A stretch of 64,000 bases of DNA, taken from NCBI GenBank assembly GCA_903859415.1, contig CAIOMN010000072.1, forward strand, positions 16,169 through 80,168, written 5' to 3'. The position numbers and the translations under genes are program-made. Positions 40,801 through 49,594 of the stretch are shown in pieces (position 1 is the stretch's first letter; each line of letters starts with the position of its first letter). This DNA comes from an uncultured Methylococcaceae bacterium. Lineage in GTDB: Bacteria > Pseudomonadota > Gammaproteobacteria > Methylococcales > Methylomonadaceae. The notes beneath the pieces were generated by a model. That model did no database searches. It was not told the DNA's origin and worked only from the letters and a program-made list of their open reading frames with translations.

Positions 40801-42303
40801 CAACCTAACGGGAACCACTTTAGGCGGAAGCACTTGGAGCAAGGGTACATATTCATTAACCGTTAAACTAGCGATAACCGGAGATAACTGCCGGACAGAT
40901 TGATCATATATTTCGTCACTCGCCATATTCATTGCATGCCAACTTCGATAAGCTAAGCTCCAGCGAAATAGGTGGGGGAAATTACTGAAAAGCTTATGTT
41001 TAAACAGTTGTTTATGACGTGTAGAAAACGGCAGTTTCAACCATATGTTTCTACTACCATTCGAAATAATTCTGCGTGTAGCCACAGAAGGTTTAGTAAA
41101 AATATTTCGTCTAAAAGCCCGTAGCGGTCTAGTTACCCTCCAGCTAGTTGATTTTAAAATTTGATTAAGCTCTGCCTCTATGCAAATATTAGCTCTGATT
41201 TGTTGATCGCGTTCAACCAAAGCCTGATTGAGACTCTCAATCTGACCATCACATTCCACTAGAATTTCAGTCAAGCTTGCAATCTGTCCATCTCGCTCTA
41301 CTTGGATTTCAGTCAAAACCGCAACCTGTCTATCACGCTCTACTAGTTTTTCACTCAAGCCGGCAATCTGTCCTTCACGCTCTACTAGTTTTTCACTCAA
41401 CCCCGCAATCTGTCCTTCACGCTCTACTAGTTTTTCACTCAAGCCGACAATCTGTCCATCACGCTCTACTAATTTTTCACTCAACCCCACAATCTGTCCA
41501 TCACGCTCAGACACTGCAATATCATATCCTCTCACACGCTCCATAATTTTCAATAAATCTTCTTGCGACCATGCCTTACACCACTTTTTAAATAAATTTA
41601 CACTTATTTGACTCGCATGCTTTTTATTAGGCCTAACTCCTTGGCCTGATTGCCCGCCAATTCTATAATAAGCACTAAAGTTAGGTACAAAAAGAAAGTC
41701 GCCATGAGCTATTGTTGCTTGTAGCCAAAAATCCCAGTCCTCATATAAATCAAGTGACTCATCCATACGGCAACCACTATCTACAATTGCACTAGAGAAC
41801 AATACAGCATGAATCGGAATATAATTTCCGGTTAATAACAGCATTCGATTAAATGGTTGGCAAAAATTATTCCCAATAAGCTGTTTTTTTTCATCAACAC
41901 ACACAACACAACTATAAGCAATTTCTTTATCTGGATTGGAACTTAAAGCATTCATGAGTAAAGATATATGCTCTGGATCTAACCAATCATCGTCATCTAA
42001 AAATGCAATGTATTCCCCATTAGCTCTGTCCAAACCAACATTAGCTGCTTTTGATCTGCCAAGAGAAGTCAAAAATTGCACTAAAATAATTGAAAGCTTA
42101 GTGTCGTTGAAAGACTCAACAATCTCACTAACATCCTCCCCTCCATCATTCACAACAATTACTTCAATTTTCGGGTACGTTTGTTGAACGACCGAATGTA
42201 AAGCTTCTGCTAATAATACAAGGCGATTTTTAGTCCGTATAATTAAACTAACCAAAGGTAGGATCTCACTATCCTCAACAGATAACACATTCTTTTCTTG
42301 CAT
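37813..42303 (-). CDS. Giant multidomain glycosyltransferase: GT2 - 14-aa coiled-coil repeat - WbsX-like - GT4 - GT2
   Basis: 1496 aa: [24 protein letters not shown] (GT2), 14-aa [14 protein letters not shown] repeats, [31 protein letters not shown] (WbsX-like), [17 protein letters not shown]...[21 protein letters not shown] (GT4), [26 protein letters not shown] (GT2). Confidence 0.85.
   Translation of the reverse strand: [1496 protein letters not shown]
41210..41520 (-). repeat. 42-bp in-frame tandem repeat in the glycosyltransferase gene
   Basis: aatctg/aacctg landmark at 41239, 41281, 41323, 41365, 41407, 41449, 41491 (exact 42-bp period). Confidence 0.95.
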
Positions 42304-42344
42304 ATTTATGATTTCAAAGGTCTAAAAGCTAATTCTATTTAACG

Positions 42345-42435
42345 AACTTATAATACTTTGTACAAAGACATTATGAAACGACCATGGCCAAGGCAAATAA
42401 AGGCGAATTACCCATCTGATCTGATTGATTTTAAC
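42345..42435 (-). pseudogene. GT2 gene fragment, remnant copy of part of the neighbouring GT2 gene
   Basis: aatactttgtacaaagacattatgaaacgaccatggccaaggcaaataaaggcgaattaccca resembles aatactctgtaccaaagcattacgaaaagacctcggcaaggcaaataaaggcgaatagccca at ~43002-43063. Confidence 0.75.
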
Positions 42436-42539
42436 AGAAAATTAGTGGAGGATGCAGCCGTTAAGAATTAGGCATTTTTTCAAAAAGGTAATGTTTTTTT
42501 GTTGACAGGTAATATGCAAAAGTGAAACAACTCCATTTC

Positions 42540-43469
42540 CTAAACCTTATTTATCAATGTCGCTATCCAAAGACTTATGGTGCCTTGCCATGTTTGGCGA
42601 TAAAGTCCGCAAACCTCTAAGAGACGAACCCTATCCTTAAACTTGGCCCCTCGGAAAGCACCAAACAGCCTCAGAATATCCCTACTATCCTTAGTTAATA
42701 AATGCTTAACAGAACAAAGCGCCTCATAATTAATGGTATTCCACTGCTTAAACCCCCCATTAATGGCAAAAATAAAGCGATCGTATCTTGCACCAATCGA
42801 CAAATTAGCCCCCACCAAACCATTAGCATGTTGCCGATATAAAATTGAGGGCTCAGGATCATAAAACACCACACCACCAGCACCTTTAATTAATTGATAT
42901 AACCACCAATCATGAGACACCACTTTTAACAAACCAGCTTGCTCTATAAGCTCCTTTGCTGCTTGATTAAAAACCATTGTATTTCCACCTGCAATACTCT
43001 GTACCAAAGCATTACGAAAAGACCTCGGCAAGGCAAATAAAGGCGAATAGCCCAAACTGTTTAATTGCTCATCTACATTTTGGGTACGACCACAATAGAC
43101 TCTTGGTAAAGATGGCTCAGAAACTGACTCAAAATAAGCGAGCGCTCTGGCTAATTTATCAGCCATCCACACATCATCTTGATCAGAAAATGCGTAATAA
43201 TCCGCTTTAATAATCGGATCACAAGCCATGGATAAAAAATTTAAACAAAACCCTTGTTTTGGCCCTTGCCTTATTAATAATCGATCATTGCCCCACTGTT
43301 GTTGAAACTGTTTAGCAATCAACAAGGTATCATCACTAGACCCATCATCACTTAACAGCACTCGCCAATTTCTGTGAGCTTGCTGTTCTATAGATTGAAG
43401 TTGCTCAGCTAAGAATTGTTGTCCATTGTAAGTGGACATAAATATAGCAACTGATGAGTTAGCATTCAT
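42540..43469 (-). CDS. Family 2 glycosyltransferase (rhamnosyltransferase-like)
   Basis: VAIFMSTYNGQQFLAEQLQSIEQQAHRNWRVLLSDDGSSDDT; DYYAFSDQDDVWMADKL. Confidence 0.9.
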   Translation of the reverse strand: MNANSSVAIFMSTYNGQQFLAEQLQSIEQQAHRNWRVLLSDDGSSDDTLLIAKQFQQQWGNDRLLIRQGPKQGFCLNFLSMACDPIIKADYYAFSDQDDVWMADKLARALAYFESVSEPSLPRVYCGRTQNVDEQLNSLGYSPLFALPRSFRNALVQSIAGGNTMVFNQAAKELIEQAGLLKVVSHDWWLYQLIKGAGGVVFYDPEPSILYRQHANGLVGANLSIGARYDRFIFAINGGFKQWNTINYEALCSVKHLLTKDSRDILRLFGAFRGAKFKDRVRLLEVCGLYRQTWQGTISLWIATLINKV

Positions 43470-43491
43470 AATTAACTTTCCCTCATTCTAA

Positions 43492-45042
43492 TTAACGCAC
43501 CAGCAAATCAGCTCCAAACCAACCTACCAAAACATGTCTATAATGTTCGGATTTCTCTGTTTGTAAATGTTCAAGGGGGTTAAAATCGTCTGTGAGCACA
43601 AAACCTTGGGCTTTATTTACATTGTACGATCTAGCTTTTAGCCACTCAATTTGGTCAACTAAAAGGCCTTTTGATGAAATATTAATTGGCTGCTCTGATG
43701 CCAAAAAAATGAAATCGTTATAATCGTCACCAGGTTCAGCCATAAAAGCCGATTGGTTCGGAAATACTTGTTCAATAGTTTTTGAAACCGAGGACAGCGC
43801 CGCGCTTTTGTCAGTACCGAAACCGACAAAGTTTAACGCAAGAATACCATTTCTTGATAATAGCTTACGAAGCTGAGTCAACGTTTCGACAGTTAATAGA
43901 TGGGTTGGCTCTGATCCACCCGTAAAACAATCATGGATAATTAAATCATAAGGTCCTTTTAAATGACCTATTTCATAACGGGCATCACCAACTATAGCTT
44001 GCCCCGTGGGTTTGTAGCCAAAATGCTTTACTGCAGCATCAGCAACAGCAGGATCAATCTCTAGCGTATCTGTAACCATCCCATATTGATCTTCTAAGGT
44101 CTTTGCCATATGACCTGCACCTAAACCGACTATTAAAGCACGAGACATTTTTGGAGCCAGAGCTGGTATTAATCCTACAATTTTCTGATAGCTCAATAGA
44201 CTTTTACCTTCAGACATACTAGCGGCGCCAATCATTGAGGCATCTGCAGTCAGAAAACGTAAATCTCTGGCAGGCTCTTCTATCACTCTAACCCAACCAT
44301 ATAGACTTTCACGTTCAGATAATATTTGAAAATGACCACCACCTTTATAGATATGTCCTGCGTCGACTACTTTAGGTAGTAAACACAATCCAACTATTGC
44401 CAGTAGAGCGCAGGGTAAAATTGCGGATGTAACACCTAAACGATTCTGCTCATAGAAGGCCACTGCAATTGCTAATACAATCAGAATCACACCCAACCCG
44501 ACGAGAATTTCACGGGAACCGATCAAAGGAAACAAGAAAAACCCCAAAACTAGGGTACCCACGACACTCCCCAAAGTACTGACCGCATAGACTGATCCAG
44601 CAATAGACCCAATCCCTTCCAAACGCGAAATAGATAACTTAATTACAAATGGTCCCACCATACCCAGCATAGTAAGGCTAGGAAAAAATAACACCAATGC
44701 ACTGACAAAAGCGCCTGCACGTAACCCCAGAGGGTCCGTAGCTAATAATACAAATCGTGTAGCCCAAGGAATTAACAATGTAAAAATCGCAGCCACTACG
44801 ATAATAAGTGAAAGCCCTGTGCGTTTTGCTCTGTCAGACCACAGTCCTCCCACATAGTAACCCACCGCAAGCGCAATCATGGTTACCGATATTAATGACG
44901 ACCAAACATAAAGACTGGCTCCATAAAACGGTGCAATCAAACGAGTGCCTAAAAGCTCTATGACCATTACCGATGCACCTGTCAAAAAAACAGTCAGATA
45001 AAGCCCCACTCTACCGAAGCTATTCAGTATATTATTTGTCAT
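43492..45042 (-). CDS. Fused membrane / spermidine synthase-like protein
   Basis: N-terminal TM domain (VMVIELLGTRLIAPFYGASLYVWSSLI) and C-terminal SAM-dependent domain ALIVGLGAGHMAKTLEDQ...VTDTLEIDPAV...YDLIIHDCFTGG. Confidence 0.85.
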   Translation of the reverse strand: MTNNILNSFGRVGLYLTVFLTGASVMVIELLGTRLIAPFYGASLYVWSSLISVTMIALAVGYYVGGLWSDRAKRTGLSLIIVVAAIFTLLIPWATRFVLLATDPLGLRAGAFVSALVLFFPSLTMLGMVGPFVIKLSISRLEGIGSIAGSVYAVSTLGSVVGTLVLGFFLFPLIGSREILVGLGVILIVLAIAVAFYEQNRLGVTSAILPCALLAIVGLCLLPKVVDAGHIYKGGGHFQILSERESLYGWVRVIEEPARDLRFLTADASMIGAASMSEGKSLLSYQKIVGLIPALAPKMSRALIVGLGAGHMAKTLEDQYGMVTDTLEIDPAVADAAVKHFGYKPTGQAIVGDARYEIGHLKGPYDLIIHDCFTGGSEPTHLLTVETLTQLRKLLSRNGILALNFVGFGTDKSAALSSVSKTIEQVFPNQSAFMAEPGDDYNDFIFLASEQPINISSKGLLVDQIEWLKARSYNVNKAQGFVLTDDFNPLEHLQTEKSEHYRHVLVGWFGADLLVR

Positions 45043-45125
45043 GCTATCTCTATAATGTTGTAATCTTAAATAAATGCATTGTCTTTGTGGCTGAGGACAT
45101 CCTGACTTAATAAGCTAAACTGAAC

Positions 45126-46049
45126 CTACTTCGTTTCAGGAAACAATGTGCCACCCATATCATTTTTCACGCTAACCCACAGATGTGGTAATCCCAGATT
45201 TTCCAACCAACTGGGACCTTGTTCTTCCTTAAGCATGGCAATAGTTGACGCACTCCCAGCAACGACACAAAAATCACCAACCACACTAACAGCCGCTAAG
45301 TACCTAACTGGCCAACCCGTTTTAGGATTAAGCACGTGACCATATTTCACACCATCCACTTCGACACAGCGTTCGTAATCACCACTACTGGCCAACGCGC
45401 CTTCCCGCAATAAAATGGTTTGTATTACATCATTTTTTTGACGGGGGTGACGTATACCGATACGCCATGCACTGCCATCAGCCCTAGGGCCAATCACTTT
45501 TATATCGCCACCCAGGTTAACCACCCCCTGTCGAATTCCAGCCTCCCAACATAATGCCGCAACTCGATCAACTGCATATTCTTTGACCACACCACCAAAA
45601 TCAATTTCCATTCCTGGTATCGTAAATTCAAGTACAGGCGAATTCCATCGAAGTTTGTGCCACCCTACTCTATCTAGCAAGCTTTGAATCAACATTGAAT
45701 CTGGTAGACTACCAAGATCAAACCGCCAGGCTCGTCTAAGAATACCAGAGGTAATGTCAAACAAACCATCACTTTGTTCATAACAAATGGAAGCATAATT
45801 TAATAATCCAGCAGTTTCAGGGTCGACTGTAATTGCACCACCTACTGAGGCTACACGATTAATTGTGGAAAGAAAACTGTCATCCCGATACCTTGAATAG
45901 AGTGCCTCAAGCCTGTGTACATCAGCAATAACCAAGTCAGCAATCCGTTTTCCTTCAGCCGATGTCCTAGCAAAAAGCTGTATGTCACAAGGTGATCCCA
46001 TTGCTTGGAAGCCATAATGAAAAAAACCTAACTGTTTTGATTTCATCAT
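45126..46049 (-). CDS. apbE: FAD:protein FMN transferase
   Basis: GSPCDIQLFARTSAEGKRIADLVIADVHRLEALYSRYRDDSFLSTIN; EIDFGGVVKEYAVDR; VNLGGDIKVIG; HVLNPKTGWPV. Confidence 0.93.
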   Translation of the reverse strand: MMKSKQLGFFHYGFQAMGSPCDIQLFARTSAEGKRIADLVIADVHRLEALYSRYRDDSFLSTINRVASVGGAITVDPETAGLLNYASICYEQSDGLFDITSGILRRAWRFDLGSLPDSMLIQSLLDRVGWHKLRWNSPVLEFTIPGMEIDFGGVVKEYAVDRVAALCWEAGIRQGVVNLGGDIKVIGPRADGSAWRIGIRHPRQKNDVIQTILLREGALASSGDYERCVEVDGVKYGHVLNPKTGWPVRYLAAVSVVGDFCVVAGSASTIAMLKEEQGPSWLENLGLPHLWVSVKNDMGGTLFPETK

Positions 46050-46094
46050 GACAGACTTAATAACTTATTTAAAACGTCAGCCTCATTCATTTGA

Positions 46095-48812
46095 TTAAAA
46101 AACATAACTCCATGTAGCGGCTAATGCACCACTTCGAGGAAGCTGAAAACCATTAACATCAGTATGCACTGGTTGTAGCCATTCAAAACTTAGATTATTA
46201 CCCTGCAATGTTCCCGTTGATACAAAAGCATTAACTCCAAAACCAACATCCCAATAACGACCACCGTAATTAGATGTGTAATCAATTGGACCCAAAGGAT
46301 TATAAGTGCCATTAAATGCACCTGAAATAGCTCCCTGAACAGTATAAACACCTCTTATTGATGTCGATAGCCATTCTAATAAACCGTAACTACCCCATGC
46401 AGTAGACTGGAATATATCCCCTAAGGCATAACCTGACGCATTGCTGTTCTGCAAACGCTTTGTGCCACTCAGTTGGGCGCCCCAAGAATATCTATTCATG
46501 TTACCTGAATAAGTAAGACTAGGTTTAAAGTCCCAAGTACCACTTCCTAATTGCATTCCATAATGCTGAAACCCAACATCTATACCATGCGTATCCCTAA
46601 ACTTAATATCAACAGAGCCAGTTGGAGCACTCATTCCTAATGTAGCGTGAATATGATGCCCAGATTCCTCAAACAATTTAAACATTGCATACATCCCTGT
46701 ATCACCCACTCCTCCCGTTGTATGTTCATGCAGCGTATGATGATCAATCAACATTTGGTCATTAAAGGTGGGTGTAGGCGCGCCGGTTAATGCTCGTGAG
46801 GACATATTCATATCGACGAATTGAGGCATCAGCATCAACGTTAGCCAGTCAGTAGGAGCATACATAAGATCTAGCATGATCATATTCATGTTCATACTCC
46901 TCACTGTGTCGTAACACTTGCTGTTGCCGCCACAAGCATTATTAACTAGCGTTAAATCACTTACATTTGTACTACCCTGTAGTATATTACCACTTTGAGT
47001 ATCGCGCATATAACGCACCCCGACCATAAAATCATTGGGTTTCTCTAACATATGAGAAAACATAACACCGGCAGGTGCATGTGCACCATGATTCCCATGA
47101 TTACTATGGTTTGCGCTCATAGAATGTGCAGAGTGATCTTCTTCAACATCGTCACTACTCATCATACTCATTGAATTATGCCGTCTCACCGCAGTAGAAA
47201 AACTGGATAAATCGACATTCAAAACACCGTTGACCAGATAGGAGTTGTAATCTGCATAAGCACCTTCTCCACCGCCACCTAACTTCAGGGAACCTGCATG
47301 AGTATAATATTCGGCACTTGCCTCAAGACGAATGCCGGCCACTAATTGCTTGCTCAGAGTAATACCACCACTAAGTGCACCATAGCCAGAAAGGCGTGGA
47401 TCACTGGAATAATAGGTAGGAAGCTTACTCGCATCGAATTGCTTCCCAATTATCTGTCCGTTCGCCCCATAAATAAAGGTAGGTGATTGAATAGTAACAA
47501 GATAAGGCGTATAGAAATTTGCTGCAGATTGGGAATAATAGCGTATTTTTGGTGTAATAGCCCACCCACTCCCGATTGGTTGTACCCAATCGCTCTGGAA
47601 AGTATGCGCATTTACACCCCAATCATCGTGAGAAAAACTATAATCAAAATGAACAGCAGCATCCAGACCTTTAATATGTTGCACATAACGTAAATTCTCA
47701 ATCCATTGGTTACGCTCGCTAGGCCGCTCTTCAAGCAGACCGACCGTTTGCCCTGTTAAAACATTACCTGTCTGCCCGGGAGCTATGTAAGCCAGTTCCA
47801 CCGCTTTATAAGGATTTGCCATATAGCCTGTACCACGAGAAAATCCAAAACCCGCTTCAACTAACGCACTCTCGTTTACTACTTGGGTCAGCCCCAGTGC
47901 AGTTCGCCAATCCTGCCGATCACCTGTTAAAAAGGTATTACCGCCCGACTTTGTTAGCTGATAATCATGGTTGCTTCTGTTAAAAGCATTAAAGCCTGTA
48001 GAGGTTTCCCAAATATAGGGCGTTGCATCATGATCAAGAGTCGCAGTCGTATTACTGTTGGTGTAACTTTGACTTAAGTTTATCTGCGTTAATTTGTGGT
48101 TTAAATCCCATCTACCTGCCATATTACCAAATTGGGAATGATAGTCATTTTCCTCAGAAATCCCGCCGCCCACATCTAAAGCAGCTTCATCCCATTCATA
48201 ACCTAATTTAAAATCGCCTTGATTGCGTGTTTCAGGTGAAGCGGATGAAATGGTATGGACTAACTGATTATTTTTAGCACCGCTATTACTTAATGGATTT
48301 AACTGTCTGTCAAAGGATACATTATTGTTGACTAAATACGGGGTTGCCCCACCTACCAAATGGCCTTGCCCATTATCGCCATTACCACCAAAAGCAAGCG
48401 GTGCCGTAGCAATTGGAGTCGCACCACTCCAGGTATCTTGCGCGTAATTGAAAGCAAACTTGATTCGATCGGCTAATTTGATCGTGGAACTTCCCAACAA
48501 GCTATTCACCGCTATAGGGTTAAACCTGCTTTTTACACCGGAAAGATTGCGGCTACCCTCTTCATAATAGCCATAGAGAAAGCTGGCTTCTTCCTCTGCC
48601 GCATTTGCTGACAAAGGCATCAAACCAGGTAAAGTCAAGGCTGCTGCAGTTAAGGCCTGTAATGATGAACTAACAGCTGCCATCCTTTTGGACTTAGAAG
48701 CAAAAATCAACTGACCGCCAAATAAATGTGTATAAGCTGTTCCAATTAATAATCGACCTTTATTTACAACAATTTGCATTTTATTACTTGACTTAATTAC
48801 AGCCACAGCCAC
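46095..48812 (-). CDS. DUF3570-like outer-membrane protein fused to a second putative beta-barrel via a His/Met-rich segment
   Basis: 905 aa; N-terminal half resembles DUF3570 (ASFLYGYYEEGSRNLSGVKSRFNPIAVNSLLGSSTIKLADRIKFAFNYAQDTWSGATP); linker SMMSSDDVEEDHSAHSMSANHSNHGNHGAHAP; second half rich in amphipathic strands ending WSYVF. Confidence 0.8.
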   Translation of the reverse strand: MAVAVIKSSNKMQIVVNKGRLLIGTAYTHLFGGQLIFASKSKRMAAVSSSLQALTAAALTLPGLMPLSANAAEEEASFLYGYYEEGSRNLSGVKSRFNPIAVNSLLGSSTIKLADRIKFAFNYAQDTWSGATPIATAPLAFGGNGDNGQGHLVGGATPYLVNNNVSFDRQLNPLSNSGAKNNQLVHTISSASPETRNQGDFKLGYEWDEAALDVGGGISEENDYHSQFGNMAGRWDLNHKLTQINLSQSYTNSNTTATLDHDATPYIWETSTGFNAFNRSNHDYQLTKSGGNTFLTGDRQDWRTALGLTQVVNESALVEAGFGFSRGTGYMANPYKAVELAYIAPGQTGNVLTGQTVGLLEERPSERNQWIENLRYVQHIKGLDAAVHFDYSFSHDDWGVNAHTFQSDWVQPIGSGWAITPKIRYYSQSAANFYTPYLVTIQSPTFIYGANGQIIGKQFDASKLPTYYSSDPRLSGYGALSGGITLSKQLVAGIRLEASAEYYTHAGSLKLGGGGEGAYADYNSYLVNGVLNVDLSSFSTAVRRHNSMSMMSSDDVEEDHSAHSMSANHSNHGNHGAHAPAGVMFSHMLEKPNDFMVGVRYMRDTQSGNILQGSTNVSDLTLVNNACGGNSKCYDTVRSMNMNMIMLDLMYAPTDWLTLMLMPQFVDMNMSSRALTGAPTPTFNDQMLIDHHTLHEHTTGGVGDTGMYAMFKLFEESGHHIHATLGMSAPTGSVDIKFRDTHGIDVGFQHYGMQLGSGTWDFKPSLTYSGNMNRYSWGAQLSGTKRLQNSNASGYALGDIFQSTAWGSYGLLEWLSTSIRGVYTVQGAISGAFNGTYNPLGPIDYTSNYGGRYWDVGFGVNAFVSTGTLQGNNLSFEWLQPVHTDVNGFQLPRSGALAATWSYVF

Positions 48813-49017
48813 CCCCTCCAGCTGAGCTATTTCCCGTAACAGCTTCTCGACTGTTATAGATATGAGATTTAAAAGTACTCTGCACTGGATAAATATCTAA
48901 CGCCATTTGAGACTTGGCCAATACTCCTCGCTGCCAAGGCGCCACTGAAGAACATCCCGACACACTCAGAACCAATACCAATGACACAACTAACCATAAA
49001 GCCTGTGGTATCTTCAT
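48793..49017 (-). CDS. DUF4266-like small lipoprotein
   Basis: Lipobox VLSVSGCSSV; WQRGVLAKSQMALDIYP...HIYNSREAVTGNSSAGGGGCGCN. Confidence 0.85.
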   Translation of the reverse strand: MKIPQALWLVVSLVLVLSVSGCSSVAPWQRGVLAKSQMALDIYPVQSTFKSHIYNSREAVTGNSSAGGGGCGCN

Positions 49018-49523
49018 CGTTTTTCTGCCAACAATTGATCAACAAGTGTTCTTAATTCGTCAACATCACCTGATCTAAAACCAAAATGCACATGACGAAT
49101 AATACCCTTACGATCCACTAAATAAGAAGATGGCATCACTTTTACATCAAAATCTGTCGCGCACTTTTCTGCTATATCGGAATAAACTGGAAAGTTAGCC
49201 GGAAATTTAGCTAAAAATGCTTTACTTTCGCCAGGCTCCTGATCCATATTAATACCAACAACCTGCAAGCCTTTCTCTTTTAAACCCTGATTCAAGTCAT
49301 TCAAAAAAGGAAAAGATTGAGCACAAGGTGAGCACCATGAAGCCCAAAAATCAAGATAAAGTACCTTTTGTCCGTTAAGCTGTTTCAACTCAAAATGTTG
49401 CAAATCGCTTATTGATGTCAGCAGACAATCCGGTACTTTATCACCAACTTCAACTGCCTCAACAGGTTGAAAACAACTCAATACCAACAGAGTAGTAAAT
49501 AAAGTAAAAATTCTTTGATTCAT
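49014..49523 (-). CDS. TlpA/ResA-like thioredoxin-fold protein
   Basis: VLYLDFWASWCSPCAQSFPFLNDL (CxxC) with signal peptide. Confidence 0.92.
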   Translation of the reverse strand: MNQRIFTLFTTLLVLSCFQPVEAVEVGDKVPDCLLTSISDLQHFELKQLNGQKVLYLDFWASWCSPCAQSFPFLNDLNQGLKEKGLQVVGINMDQEPGESKAFLAKFPANFPVYSDIAEKCATDFDVKVMPSSYLVDRKGIIRHVHFGFRSGDVDELRTLVDQLLAEKR

Positions 49524-49594
49524 AATTGATAAGTACTTAATAGGCTACGCCAATAAAATTATCAGGCCATATCAGGACAATACCGATCGTTAAA

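Noticed and set aside
41210-41520. CRISPR array or the + strand 89-aa ORF across the 42-bp repeat
   Set aside because: In-frame coiled-coil repeat in a long glycosyltransferase ORF; no spacers. The + ORF is an antisense by-product.
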